Shown: positions 8,162-15,452, counted from the first letter of the stretch. The stretch: 46,318 bases of DNA from Solirubrobacteraceae bacterium (GCA_017882375.1 JADGPP010000022.1:1-46318), one strand, 5' to 3'. Notes: generated from the sequence alone by a model not told the origin. Translations and numbers: made by a program.

Positions 8162-9655
8162 ATGTCGCCTGTCAGCAAGACCCACCATGCGGCGATCGGT
8201 CGTCGACCGAGTGTTCGCGCCGCGATCGCCACCGGACTGGCGGTGCTCGCGGCCATGCTCGGCACGACCGGGGTGGCGACGGCCGCCACGGCCACACCGC
8301 CCAACGACAATCAGGCGGACGCCCAGGTGATCCACAGCCTGCCCGCCACGATCGCCGGGACGACGGTCGGCGCGACGACCGATCCCGGCACGCCGGGATC
8401 GGAATCCAGCTGCGCCGGGTCGACCGCGGCGTCGGTCTGGTACAGCCTGCGCTCCGCCGGCGCTCAGCGGGTCGCCGTCAACCTCGCCGCCTCGGGCGCG
8501 CTGGAAGCGAGCGTCGACGTGTACCACGTCGTCCGCTCGCAGCTGAACTCGGTCGCCTGTGATCGAACGGAAGTCAAAGGGAAGGCCTCGCTGTCGTTCA
8601 ACGCTTCGAAGAACGGCCTGTACCTGATCCGAGTCGCCGCGCTCGCAGGCTCACAGCTGGCGCCTTTCACGCTCGAGGTCTTCCTGCCGACGCCCGAAGT
8701 GCGCCCTCCCGGCTCGCCGCTTCCTGCAGGCGGCGTCAGCGGCCAGGTCGATCCGATCCAGAACGTCAACGCCGCGTACGCCGTCACGCTGCGGTCCGGC
8801 GTCAGCTATCTGATCAACCTCGCCAACGGACGTGGCGGCGGCTGCGTCAGCGGCCGGCTCTATCCGCCCGGCACCCGCTCCTTCGAAGAAGGCTCGCCTG
8901 CCGTAATTCACATCAACTGTCGCGGCTACCGCCTGTTCACGCCGGGAGCCGGACAGGGCGGGCGCTACAGCTTCGAGGTCACGCCGCAGGGGCGGGGCGT
9001 CAAACACTTCCGCCTGCAGGTCGCGCGCGCCAACCCTTCCGAGACGGCACCGGGGATACCGCTGGGCAACTACGCGCACGGGCACGGGCGTCTCGACGGC
9101 AGGGGCGTGCAGGTGCTGCGCCTGTATCGGATGGACGTCAACAGCCACTCGAACCTGACGCTCAGGCTGAAGGCGCCGCCGTCGGCCGACTTCAACGTGC
9201 AGCTGCGCAACGTCAACGGCCAGGTGATCGCGTGCGCGTGTGGCGAAAGCGGTTCGCAGACGCTCCAGCACCAGTTGCAGCCGGGCCGCTACTACGCGGT
9301 CGTCTCCGACCGCGACAACAGCACGGGCAACTTCACGCTCGTGCGCGAGTCGCGCACGATCACGACGACGCGACTGTCGTTCGGCGCCGCGAGCGCGCAC
9401 GCCGGTCAGAGCCTCGGCATCGCCGTCAAGGTCTCGCCCGGCGCATCGGGCCCGGTGACGGTCGACATCGAGCGCTTCGACCCCGTGTTCGGCTGGCAGT
9501 TCTATGGGGAGTCCCACGCCGTCGCGAGCGGCGGCTCGGCGACGGTCGGGTTCACGCCTCCGGCGGTCGGCCGCTGGCGTGCGAAGGCGTCGTATGGCGG
9601 CTCGCGAGCGTTTAGCCCGAGCGCCGTCGGCTTTTCCTACCTGCTCGTCTCCTGA
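8162..9655 (+). CDS. Secreted beta-rich protein of unknown function (PPC-like repeats)
   Basis: I do not recognise a named family. A long N-terminal signal peptide ends near the Ala-rich GVATAATATPPND. The mature part has two or three repeats resembling bacterial pre-peptidase C-terminal (PPC) beta-sandwich domains: ASVWYSLRSAGAQRVAVNL, then a YAVTLRSGVSYLINLANG unit, then SADFNVQLRNVNGQVIACAC with LQPGRYYAVVSDRDNSTGNFTL. A C-terminal Ig-like region follows (LSFGAASAHAGQSLGIAVKV to RWRAKASYGGS). No catalytic motif is visible. It is likely an extracellular or envelope protein. GAGG four bases before ATG 8162 favours this start; ATG 8144 is in frame and possible. Confidence 0.72.
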   Translation: MSPVSKTHHAAIGRRPSVRAAIATGLAVLAAMLGTTGVATAATATPPNDNQADAQVIHSLPATIAGTTVGATTDPGTPGSESSCAGSTAASVWYSLRSAGAQRVAVNLAASGALEASVDVYHVVRSQLNSVACDRTEVKGKASLSFNASKNGLYLIRVAALAGSQLAPFTLEVFLPTPEVRPPGSPLPAGGVSGQVDPIQNVNAAYAVTLRSGVSYLINLANGRGGGCVSGRLYPPGTRSFEEGSPAVIHINCRGYRLFTPGAGQGGRYSFEVTPQGRGVKHFRLQVARANPSETAPGIPLGNYAHGHGRLDGRGVQVLRLYRMDVNSHSNLTLRLKAPPSADFNVQLRNVNGQVIACACGESGSQTLQHQLQPGRYYAVVSDRDNSTGNFTLVRESRTITTTRLSFGAASAHAGQSLGIAVKVSPGASGPVTVDIERFDPVFGWQFYGESHAVASGGSATVGFTPPAVGRWRAKASYGGSRAFSPSAVGFSYLLVS

Positions 9656-9666
9656 GCTCGCAAGAG

Positions 9667-9706
9667 ACCATGCTGAGTGGCCGTTAGCCCGGTCGCTCAG
9701 CGTGGT
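9667..9706 (+). terminator. Stem-loop terminator after the secreted-protein gene
   Basis: ACCATGCTGAG (9667-9677) pairs with CTCAGCGTGGT (9696-9706) over 11 positions with one G-U pair and an 18-base loop, 12 bases after the stop codon. A short TTT follows directly. The T-run is weak, as is common in GC-rich bacteria. Confidence 0.6.
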
Positions 9707-9760
9707 TTCGCGCGACTGCAAGATGGTCTTCGGCGAGCCTGGGGCGCGCCTGGATGGCGC

Positions 9761-9777
9761 TATACTTTCTGAAGTCA
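9761..9777 (+). promoter_or_regulatory. -10 box and shared sulfur-gene promoter element
   Basis: TATACT (9761-9766) lies 11 bases before the ATG at 9778, typical of a leaderless actinobacterial transcript; no -35 is visible. The stretch CGCTATA-N5-TGAAGT recurs in the same position before cysM (12897-12914). It contains ACTT-N4-AAGT, a possible small operator. Confidence 0.5.
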
Positions 9778-9813
9778 ATGAATCCCGACCGTGGTTTAGG
9801 AGTTTCGAGATGA
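9778..9813 (+). CDS. Putative leaderless leader peptide MNPDRGLGVSR
   Basis: An 11-codon open frame begins at ATG 9778, just where a transcript from the TATACT box would start. It ends with TGA at 9811, overlapping the ATG of the activating-enzyme gene (ATGA at 9810-9813). The TTAGGAG used by that gene lies inside this small frame. It could couple translation or act as an attenuating leader peptide. It contains no cysteine, unlike the Cys-rich leader peptides described in mycobacteria. Confidence 0.35.
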   Translation: MNPDRGLGVSR

Positions 9814-10991
9814 GTCCGTCTGGAGCTGAGCTTCTCCGCCAAGTCAAGAGTCAGATCGAGGAGGTCGACCCGTCCGAGGTCGCCGAGCTGATCGACGAGG
9901 GCGTCACGGTCATCGACGTGCGCGAGACCGAGGAGTATGCCGCCGGGCACCTGCCCGGTGCAAGGCACGTGCCGCGCAGCTACCTGGAGTCGCGGATCGA
10001 GGGCGTAGTGCCCGATCGGTCGACGCAGGTGATCCTCTACTGCGCGTCGGGCAACCGCTCCGCCTACGGGGCGCGCACGCTGAAGGACGAGCTCGGCTAC
10101 GAGCACGTGCGCTCGATGACCGGCGGGATCACGCTGTGGAAGGACCGCGGCTATGAGGTGGAGGTTCCGCGCACGCTCACACCCGAGCAGCGCGAGCGCT
10201 ACTCCCGCCACATGCTCGTGCCGGAGATCGGCATCGAGGGCCAGCAGAAGCTGCTCGACGCGAAGGTGCTGCTGCTCGGCGCCGGCGGCCTCGGCTCGCC
10301 GACCGCGCTCTACCTCGCCGCGGCCGGCGTCGGCACGCTGGGCATCGTCGACGACGACGTAGTCGATCTCTCAAATCTTCAGCGTCAGGTCATCCACTCC
10401 ACCCAGCGGATCGGCATCCCCAAGGTCGACTCCGCCGAGGAGTCGATCCACGCGCTGAACCCTGACGTGAACGTCGTCAAGTACCAGACGCGCATCGACG
10501 CCTCGAACATCGTCGAGATCATCGAGGGCTACGACGTGATCGTCGACGGCGTCGACAACTTCCCCACGCGCTATTTGCTCAACGACGCGAGCGTGCGCCT
10601 GAAGATCCCCGTCGTGTCCGCCTCGATCCTCGGCTTCGACGGCCAGCTGTCGGTGTTCAAGCCCTACGAGGGTCCGTGCTATCGCTGCCTGTTCCGCGAG
10701 CCGCCGCCGGCCGAGCTGGCGCCGTCGTGCGGTGCCAACGGCGTGCTCGGCGTGCTCCCTGGGACGATGGGCCTGCTGCAGGCCACCGAGGTCGTCAAGC
10801 TGGTCGTCGGCATCGGCGAGCCCGCGATCGGGCGCCTGCTGCTGTATGACGCGCTCGGCGCGACGCTGACCGAGGTCAAGGTCCACCGCGATCCCGAGTG
10901 CCCGATCTGCTCGCGCGATCCGCAGGACATCGCCGACGAGGAGCTCGGCGTGTTTCCCGACTACGAGGCGTTCTGCGCCGCAGCCGGCTAG
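9810..10991 (+). CDS. Rhodanese-ThiF fusion, sulfur-carrier activating enzyme (MoeZ/MoeB-like)
   Basis: This 393-residue protein adenylates and probably thiolates the C-terminus of a ubiquitin-like carrier, most likely the CysO encoded next. Residues 1-110 form a rhodanese domain with active-site loop CASGNRS. From about 120 comes a ThiF/MoeB domain with YSRHMLVPEIGIEGQQKLL, the nucleotide loop GAGGLGSPTALYLAAAGVG, SNLQRQVIHS, and two zinc CxxC pairs (CYRC and CPIC). In mycobacterial MoeZ the rhodanese domain is C-terminal, whereas here it comes first. The start at 9810 is set by TTAGGAG and by the beginning of the rhodanese fold. The longer upstream frame is not coding. Confidence 0.93.
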   Translation: MSPSGAELLRQVKSQIEEVDPSEVAELIDEGVTVIDVRETEEYAAGHLPGARHVPRSYLESRIEGVVPDRSTQVILYCASGNRSAYGARTLKDELGYEHVRSMTGGITLWKDRGYEVEVPRTLTPEQRERYSRHMLVPEIGIEGQQKLLDAKVLLLGAGGLGSPTALYLAAAGVGTLGIVDDDVVDLSNLQRQVIHSTQRIGIPKVDSAEESIHALNPDVNVVKYQTRIDASNIVEIIEGYDVIVDGVDNFPTRYLLNDASVRLKIPVVSASILGFDGQLSVFKPYEGPCYRCLFREPPPAELAPSCGANGVLGVLPGTMGLLQATEVVKLVVGIGEPAIGRLLLYDALGATLTEVKVHRDPECPICSRDPQDIADEELGVFPDYEAFCAAAG

Positions 10992-10995
10992 TCGG

Positions 10996-11001
10996 TAGTC
11001 T
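10996..11001 (+). promoter_or_regulatory. Possible internal -10 box before cysO
   Basis: TAGTCT ends 11 bases before the cysO ATG, the same spacing as at 9761. There is no convincing Shine-Dalgarno before this ATG, so cysO may also be made from a leaderless transcript besides read-through from the gene above. Confidence 0.3.
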
Positions 11002-11012
11002 CGCGCCAGCGT

Positions 11013-11288
11013 ATGGCCACGATCAAGATTCCCCCAGTCCTGCGCGCATCCGTGGGCGGCGAGAAGGAGGTCAGCGCCTCCGGTGAGAACGTCGGCGACG
11101 TGCTCAAGGACCTCGCCTCCACGCACCCGGCGACGCAGAGCCAGCTGTTCTCCGCCGAGGGCGAGCTCAACCGCTACGTCAACGTCTACCTCAACGACGA
11201 GGACGTGCGCGTGCTCGATGGGCTCGCCACGGCTGTCGGCGACAGCGACACGCTCGTGATCCTGCCGGCGATGGCCGGCGGGCGCTGA
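11013..11288 (+). CDS. cysO: CysO-like ubiquitin-fold sulfur carrier ending in Gly-Gly-Arg
   Basis: The 91-residue MoaD/ThiS-fold protein is placed between its activating enzyme and the CysM/Mec genes. CysO carries thiocarboxylate sulfur on its C-terminal glycine; CysM joins it to O-phosphoserine and Mec releases cysteine. Family features are N-terminal MATIKIPPVLR, the NVYLNDEDVR strand and the C-terminal LVILPAMAGG. The codons at the end read GCC GGC GGG CGC TGA, so an arginine follows the Gly-Gly that must be activated. Either the arginine is removed first or the annotation of function needs care. Confidence 0.88.
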   Translation: MATIKIPPVLRASVGGEKEVSASGENVGDVLKDLASTHPATQSQLFSAEGELNRYVNVYLNDEDVRVLDGLATAVGDSDTLVILPAMAGGR

Positions 11289-11322
11289 GCTTAGGGCTAC
11301 CCTCCGCAGGGCCGAGAGGCCC

Positions 11323-11904
11323 TCAGCGATCGGGAAGGTCGAGGACCGTCTCGATCAGACCTCGCATCGGGGCGTTGTCGCCCTGGAAGCTGCGCTGCGA
11401 TGCATGGATGAGCTCGCCCTGGTCCAGATGCTCCCAGCTGAACGTGTGACCGGCATCGAGAGCGAGCTGGCGCAGGAAAGCGCGCTGGGCTCTGCCGTTT
11501 CCGTCACGGAAAGGATGCGCGGCGTTGATCTCAGCGTAGTAGTGCGTGATCCTCTCCGCGAACCGCTCGTGCGATAGCCCGCGCAAGTGTTGCTCCTCGG
11601 CGAGCCCGTCGAGCAATGCCTTTGCGAAGCCCTGGATGTGCTCGGGCAGCGCGAACATGCTGCCCGGCTTGGCGAGCGGAACGCTGCGAAGCTCACCCGC
11701 CCAGGAGTAGATGTCCTGGAAGATGAACCCGTGGAACGCCCGAAGGTGGGAAAGGTCGTAGTCACCCTCCAATCCGAGCTCCGCGAGTTGCGCGAGTCGC
11801 AGCATGCTCGCCTGCGCCTCGCGACGAGCTAGAGCGTCCGCATCTGTCAGGCCGGCGAGGTTTCGCAGGACGACGGTCCCGGGGTAGACGTACGGGTCAG
11901 CCAC
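11323..11904 (-). CDS. Fic/Doc-family AMP-transferase toxin
   Basis: The 193-residue protein has the canonical Fic motif HPFRDGNGRAQR (about residues 133-144), with catalytic His, the Mg-binding Asp and the phosphate-binding arginines intact. Before it comes the beta-hairpin flap region LAKPGSMFALPEHIQ that docks targets. Fic enzymes usually AMPylate a protein such as gyrase or topoisomerase IV. The inhibitory helix motif is not found in this chain but in the separate protein encoded 21 bases upstream, making this a class I Fic system. The start is GTG at 11904 with no clear Shine-Dalgarno. It lies on the opposite strand, inside the cysteine cluster. Confidence 0.92.
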   Translation of the reverse strand: MADPYVYPGTVVLRNLAGLTDADALARREAQASMLRLAQLAELGLEGDYDLSHLRAFHGFIFQDIYSWAGELRSVPLAKPGSMFALPEHIQGFAKALLDGLAEEQHLRGLSHERFAERITHYYAEINAAHPFRDGNGRAQRAFLRQLALDAGHTFSWEHLDQGELIHASQRSFQGDNAPMRGLIETVLDLPDR

Positions 11905-11925
11905 GGCGCCGACGAACGGCCGCGG

Positions 11926-12147
11926 TCAGTGCCGCGTCGAGGTGGGCTCGGGCTGACCGAGCAGATGGGCGACCGACTCGCCCGCGGCTAGGAGTTGCGC
12001 CGCCTCGCCGAGCTGCTCGGTCTCGATCGTACGATCCACCCACCGCTCGAGGACCTCGATGGCGTCCGTTCCCGGCTCGAGCCCCTCGGCGCGCACCGAG
12101 CCGAGGGCATCAGCGACGATATGCGATCGCGAGTCCATAACGGCCAT
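11926..12147 (-). CDS. VbhA-type antitoxin of the Fic pair
   Basis: The 73-residue protein contains SVRAEG, matching the (S/T)xxxE(G/N) inhibition motif whose glutamate blocks ATP in the Fic active site. The stretch SVRAEGLEPGTDAIEVLERW continues as in the antitoxin VbhA family. The C-terminal helix region (EQLGEAAQLLAAGESVAHLL) is of the expected length. I start it at ATG 12147; ATG 12138 is an alternative with TATATG six bases upstream (leaderless). The longer open frame upstream is low-complexity Arg/Pro and unlikely to be translated. The gene ends 21 bases before fic. Confidence 0.82.
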   Translation of the reverse strand: MAVMDSRSHIVADALGSVRAEGLEPGTDAIEVLERWVDRTIETEQLGEAAQLLAAGESVAHLLGQPEPTSTRH

Positions 12148-12211
12148 ATACAGGTTATCGGGGGACTCGGCGCGCCCCCGACGGTTCTGCGCGGTCTGGC
12201 CGACCGGCAAG

Positions 12212-12836
12212 CTAAGCGGTCGCGGTCGCGCTGGGAGCCGCCGCGCGCCGCGCGCTCGGGGCCTCGGCGCCGGCCGCGCCGTCGCCAGCCGCCGGCACAT
12301 GGCTCATCGCGTGCTCAACCAGCGCGGTGATCGTCAGCGACGGGTTGACGCCGACGTTCGCGGGGATCGCCGAGCCGTCGCAGACGAGCAGGTTCTCGTA
12401 GCCGAACACGCGCTGACGGGCGTCGACGACACCCTGGGAGGGGTCGGGCGCGATCACGGCCCCGCCGAGGATGTGCGCGGTGGTGGGGATGTTGAACAGC
12501 GCCTCGGTGACCGAGCTCTGCGCGATCCCGCCGGTGCGCTTGGCAAACCATTGCGCGGTCCTGTTGGCGATCGGGATGAACGTCGGGGTGGGCCGCTCGG
12601 GGTCCTGCTCGGTCGCCGTCGTCGCCGTAAGTGACGGTCTCGATGTGCGTGTTCGGGTCGGGGTAGATCGACGAGCTGATAGCGACGCGCTTGATCAGCT
12701 CGTCGGGGTAGTCCTCGGGCACCGTGACGGTGAGGATCGACTCGGAGTTGGTCCGCACGAGCTCGCCGAGGCGCGGCGAGATGCGCGGCAGCGAACCCTC
12801 CAGGCAGCACTGCTGCAGCAGGACGTCAGGGGCGAG
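12212..12836 (-). pseudogene. Remnant of a GMC-family oxidoreductase (5' truncated, frameshifted)
   Basis: The C-terminal third of a GMC oxidoreductase (cholesterol-oxidase-like) can be read in two frames. One frame gives LVRTNSESILTVTVPEDYP and [21 protein letters not shown] one-base shift near 12600-12610 then gives [20 protein letters not shown] and the family-typical [20 protein letters not shown] plus [18 protein letters not shown]. Nothing of the FAD-binding N-terminus is present upstream of about 12836, where the cysM promoter region begins. The gene is therefore both truncated and frameshifted. Confidence 0.85.
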
Positions 12837-12896
12837 CGAGCGCCGCGAGCAGATCGACGGCCTGTGCGGAAATCGTGCAACGAAGTCGCTCGACCC

Positions 12897-12914
12897 CGCT
12901 ATATTCCGTGAAGT
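12897..12914 (+). promoter_or_regulatory. cysM promoter -10 with shared sulfur-gene element
   Basis: TATATT (12900-12905) lies 10 bases before the cysM ATG, suggesting leaderless transcription; no clear -35 is visible. The element CGCTATA-N5-TGAAGT matches the one at 9759-9776 in 13 of 18 or so positions with identical spacing to ATG within one base. Confidence 0.5.
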
Positions 12915-12915
12915 A

Positions 12916-13887
12916 ATGGCTGTTCAGAGGCTGCGAAACCGGCCGTGCGGCGGTCGCTATGGGGACATCGTGCAGTCGATCGGCAATACGCCGCTGATCG
13001 AGCTGCCGAGCCTGTCGCCAAAGCCGGGCGTGCACATTTGGGCCAAGCTCGAGTCGCGAAACCCGACGGGGTCCGTCAAGGACCGCGTCGCCCGCGCTTT
13101 GATCGAGGACGCCGAGGAGAAGGGAGCGATCGCTCCCGGACAGACGATCCTCGAACCGACGTCGGGCAATACGGGCATCTCGCTGGCGATGATCTGCTCG
13201 CGCAGGGGCTACAAGCTGAAGGTGGTGATGCCCGAGAACGTGACGCCCGAGCGCACGCAGCTGCTGACGATGTACGGCGCGGAGATCGTCTACTCGCCCG
13301 GCGACCAGGGCTCAAACGGCGCCGTGGCGATGGCGCTGGAGATGGCCGCGGCGGACTCGTCGGTGTACATGCCCTACCAGTACGGCAACCAGGCCAACCC
13401 GAACGCGCACTACAACGGCACGGCGGTGGAGATTCTGGAAGAGCTCGACGAGATCTCGGCGTTCGTCGCCGGCCTCGGTACGGGTGGCACGCTGATGGGC
13501 AACGGAAGGCGCCTGAAGGAGACATTCGGAGACGCCTGCAAGATCGTCGCCGCGGAGCCGATGCAGGGCGAGCCGGTGCAGGGGCTGCGCTCGCTCGACG
13601 ACGGCTTCATCCCGCCGATCATCGACATCTCGCTGCTCGACCGCAAGATCTTCGTGACCAACCGCGACGCGATCTCCTGGACGCGCAAGCTGCTCGACGA
13701 CGAGGGCGTCTTCGCCGGCGTCTCAAGCGGCGCGATCGCGAGCATCGCCGTGCGCATCGCCGGCGAGCTCGACGAGGGCAACGTCGTGTTCGTCGTCGCC
13801 GACGACGGCTGGAAGTACCTCTCCAGCGGCATCTACACGCTGCCGGTCGACGAGATCGAGAACCTGGACTCGACCGTCTGGTGGTAG
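12916..13887 (+). CDS. cysM: CysM, CysO-dependent O-phosphoserine sulfhydrylase
   Basis: This 323-residue PLP enzyme makes the CysO-cysteine adduct from O-phosphoserine and thiocarboxylated CysO. The PLP lysine is K55 in NPTGSVKDR, and the loop TSGNTGISLAM binds the substrate carboxylate. The stretches MPENVTPERTQLL, AGLGTGGTLMGNGR, KIVAAEP and VVADDGWKYLSSGIY align closely with Mycobacterium tuberculosis CysM as I remember it. The arginine that selects phosphoserine in that enzyme (R220) corresponds to R225 in GLRSLDDG here. The start is ATG 12916. The first 13 residues (MAVQRLRNRPCGG) extend beyond the family. The gene faces the same way as cysO but is separated by the inserted Fic and pseudogene block. 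Confidence 0.94.
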   Translation: MAVQRLRNRPCGGRYGDIVQSIGNTPLIELPSLSPKPGVHIWAKLESRNPTGSVKDRVARALIEDAEEKGAIAPGQTILEPTSGNTGISLAMICSRRGYKLKVVMPENVTPERTQLLTMYGAEIVYSPGDQGSNGAVAMALEMAAADSSVYMPYQYGNQANPNAHYNGTAVEILEELDEISAFVAGLGTGGTLMGNGRRLKETFGDACKIVAAEPMQGEPVQGLRSLDDGFIPPIIDISLLDRKIFVTNRDAISWTRKLLDDEGVFAGVSSGAIASIAVRIAGELDEGNVVFVVADDGWKYLSSGIYTLPVDEIENLDSTVWW

Positions 13888-13924
13888 CGCGCCCGCCGAT
13901 CGCTCGCGGCGTGCCGGGTCGCAG

Positions 13925-14362
13925 ATGAACATCGCTTCAGACCTGCTCGCAGAGATCGTCGCGCACGCGCTGGAGAACCCCGGCATCGAGTGCTGCGGCG
14001 TCGTCGCCGCGCAAGCGGGCGAGGACGGCGGCGAGAGCACGGCCACGCGCGTGTACCGGGCCGAGAACATCCACGCCAGCGCGCTGAAGTTCGAGATCGA
14101 TCCGATGGAGCTGCTGCACCTGAGCAACGCGATCGACGACCAGGGCTGGGAGATCGGCGCGATCTACCACTCGCACGTGCGCAGCGAGCCCTACCCATCG
14201 CAGACGGACATCGGCTTCGCCGCGCAGTGGCCGGGCGTCGAGTGGATCATCGTCGGGTTGGCCAGCGGCGATCAGCCCAAGCTGCGCTCCTATCTGATCG
14301 ACGGCGCCGACGTGACAGAGGTGCCGGTCGGCGAGGTCGCCGCGCAGGAGCGTCAGAGCTGA
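13925..14362 (+). CDS. mec: Mec, JAMM/MPN+ zinc peptidase acting on CysO
   Basis: The 145-residue JAB/MPN+ metalloprotease carries the zinc signature HSH-x7-SxxD in YHSHVRSEPYPSQTDI, and an upstream glutamate in the ENPGIECCGVVA strand. Mec in actinobacteria cleaves cysteine from CysO-cysteine. It lies 37 bases after cysM and overlaps the next gene by four bases. Because the CysO here has an extra C-terminal arginine, this protease might also do the maturation cut after Gly-Gly, as related JAMM proteases do for other carriers. Confidence 0.92.
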   Translation: MNIASDLLAEIVAHALENPGIECCGVVAAQAGEDGGESTATRVYRAENIHASALKFEIDPMELLHLSNAIDDQGWEIGAIYHSHVRSEPYPSQTDIGFAAQWPGVEWIIVGLASGDQPKLRSYLIDGADVTEVPVGEVAAQERQS

Positions 14363-14790
14363 AGGACAAGCCGCTCATCTGCCCGTCCTGCGGCACCTCG
14401 CACCCGAGCTCCGAGCGCTTCTGCCCGGATTGCAAGATGCCGCTCGTGCACGTTCCGGGCAGCGAGCGCGAAGCGAGCGAGCGCCAGCGCAAGGCGCGCA
14501 AGATCAAGCCGCAGTACTCCGAGGGGCGGCTGGTCAAGGTTGCCTACGCGAGCAACCAGCCGGAGGCCGAGCTGATCGAGGCGCTGCTGCTGGAGGAGGG
14601 CATCCCCAGCATGTCGCGCCGCTCGGGAGGCTTTGACGTACCCGACTTCCTTGCCGCGGGACCGCGCGACATCCTCGTCCCGGAGTCCGGCGCCGAGGCC
14701 GCGCGCGAAGCTCTGGCTCCACTCCCGGCCGATCGCTCGGCTGGCGCCGAGGCTGCAAGCGAAGCGCTCGCGCCAGACACCGAGCGGTAG
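14359..14790 (+). CDS. Zinc-ribbon plus DUF2007 (putative signal-transducing) protein with CTG start
   Basis: The 143-residue protein starts with a zinc ribbon ICPSCGTSHPSSERFCPDCK, followed by a basic linker. A DUF2007 domain (LVKVAYASNQPEAELIEALL, LEEGIPSMSRRSGG, RDILVPESGAEAAREAL) and an acidic Ala-rich tail follow. DUF2007 has no established biochemical role. There is no ATG, GTG or TTG in frame before the zinc ribbon. The only reasonable start is CTG at 14359, with AGGAG eight bases upstream and a CTGA overlap with the mec stop. It appears to be the last gene of the cysteine operon. Confidence 0.8.
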   Translation: MKDKPLICPSCGTSHPSSERFCPDCKMPLVHVPGSEREASERQRKARKIKPQYSEGRLVKVAYASNQPEAELIEALLLEEGIPSMSRRSGGFDVPDFLAAGPRDILVPESGAEAAREALAPLPADRSAGAEAASEALAPDTER

Positions 14791-14791
14791 A

Positions 14792-14811
14792 CGGGCGCCG
14801 CGCGGCGCCCG
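14792..14811. terminator. Bidirectional terminator between convergent genes
   Basis: A perfect 20-base palindrome (arms CGGGCGCC and GGCGCCCG around GCGC) begins two bases after the DUF2007 stop and ends six bases before the DUF1802 stop on the other strand. It lacks T-runs, as expected for GC-rich genomes. Confidence 0.6.
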
Positions 14812-14816
14812 CCGGG

Positions 14817-15452
14817 TCAGGCCAGGACGGGCTGGCCGGTTGCTTCTCTGGTGATCGAGCGGATCTCCTCGGAGGCCCGCTCGAACTCGGCGTCGGAGAG
14901 CACGGGGGTGCCCTCGAAGGGGAGCTCGCGCTGCAGCTCGATCCACGCCTGCGAGGCCGTGTACTCGTCCTTGACCTTGACGGTCACCGGGCGCGGGATG
15001 CGGTAGGTGCGCAGCAGCAGCACGTGCAGCGGCTGGTGGCGTCGCCAACCGAGGCGCTTTTCGGCGTAATCGGGCGTCCACACGTAGAACGGCGAGAGCG
15101 CGTCGACGCAGCGCGGGTCGGCGATCGTGAAGTGGTCGGCGACCTCGGCCCACGCGCGGATGCGCACGCGGTCGGGCTGCTGGACGGGCGCGCCGGAGGT
15201 GAACGCTTGCAGCAGCGGCTCGCCATCGCTCCAGACTCCCTCCTCGAGCGCGCGGCGCAGCTCGGGCTGGTGGGACTCGCGCACCAGATCACCGGTCTGG
15301 TGGTCGAACGTGGGATACAGGAAGAACCGCTCGTGGGCCAGCCGCAGCGACTTGCCCGGTTCACGAATTCCGCCCTTGCGGAGAGTTATGAGCTGCTCAC
15401 CTTCCGCTAGCGCACGGACGGTGACGGCCCATTCTTTGAAAGCAATTGGCAT
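14817..15452 (-). CDS. DUF1802 family protein
   Basis: The 211-residue soluble protein matches DUF1802: MPIAFKEWAVTVRALAEGEQ, ITLRKGGIRE, the pattern RLAHERFFLYPTFDHQ, and the C-terminal FEGTPVLSDAEFERA. Family members are widespread in cyanobacteria and Firmicutes and have no assigned function. It is monocistronic, transcribed convergently to the cysteine operon, with a promoter embedded in the 3' end of hyuB. Confidence 0.85.
   Translation of the reverse strand: MPIAFKEWAVTVRALAEGEQLITLRKGGIREPGKSLRLAHERFFLYPTFDHQTGDLVRESHQPELRRALEEGVWSDGEPLLQAFTSGAPVQQPDRVRIRAWAEVADHFTIADPRCVDALSPFYVWTPDYAEKRLGWRRHQPLHVLLLRTYRIPRPVTVKVKDEYTASQAWIELQRELPFEGTPVLSDAEFERASEEIRSITREATGQPVLA

Noticed and set aside
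9504-9809. Upstream extension of the rhodanese-ThiF frame
   Set aside because: It overlaps the end of the secreted-protein gene and a terminator. The rhodanese fold and Shine-Dalgarno place the start at 9810.
12724-12915. Upstream in-frame start for cysM at 12724
   Set aside because: It would cross the GMC remnant and the promoter element; the family N-terminus and the -10 box fit ATG 12916.
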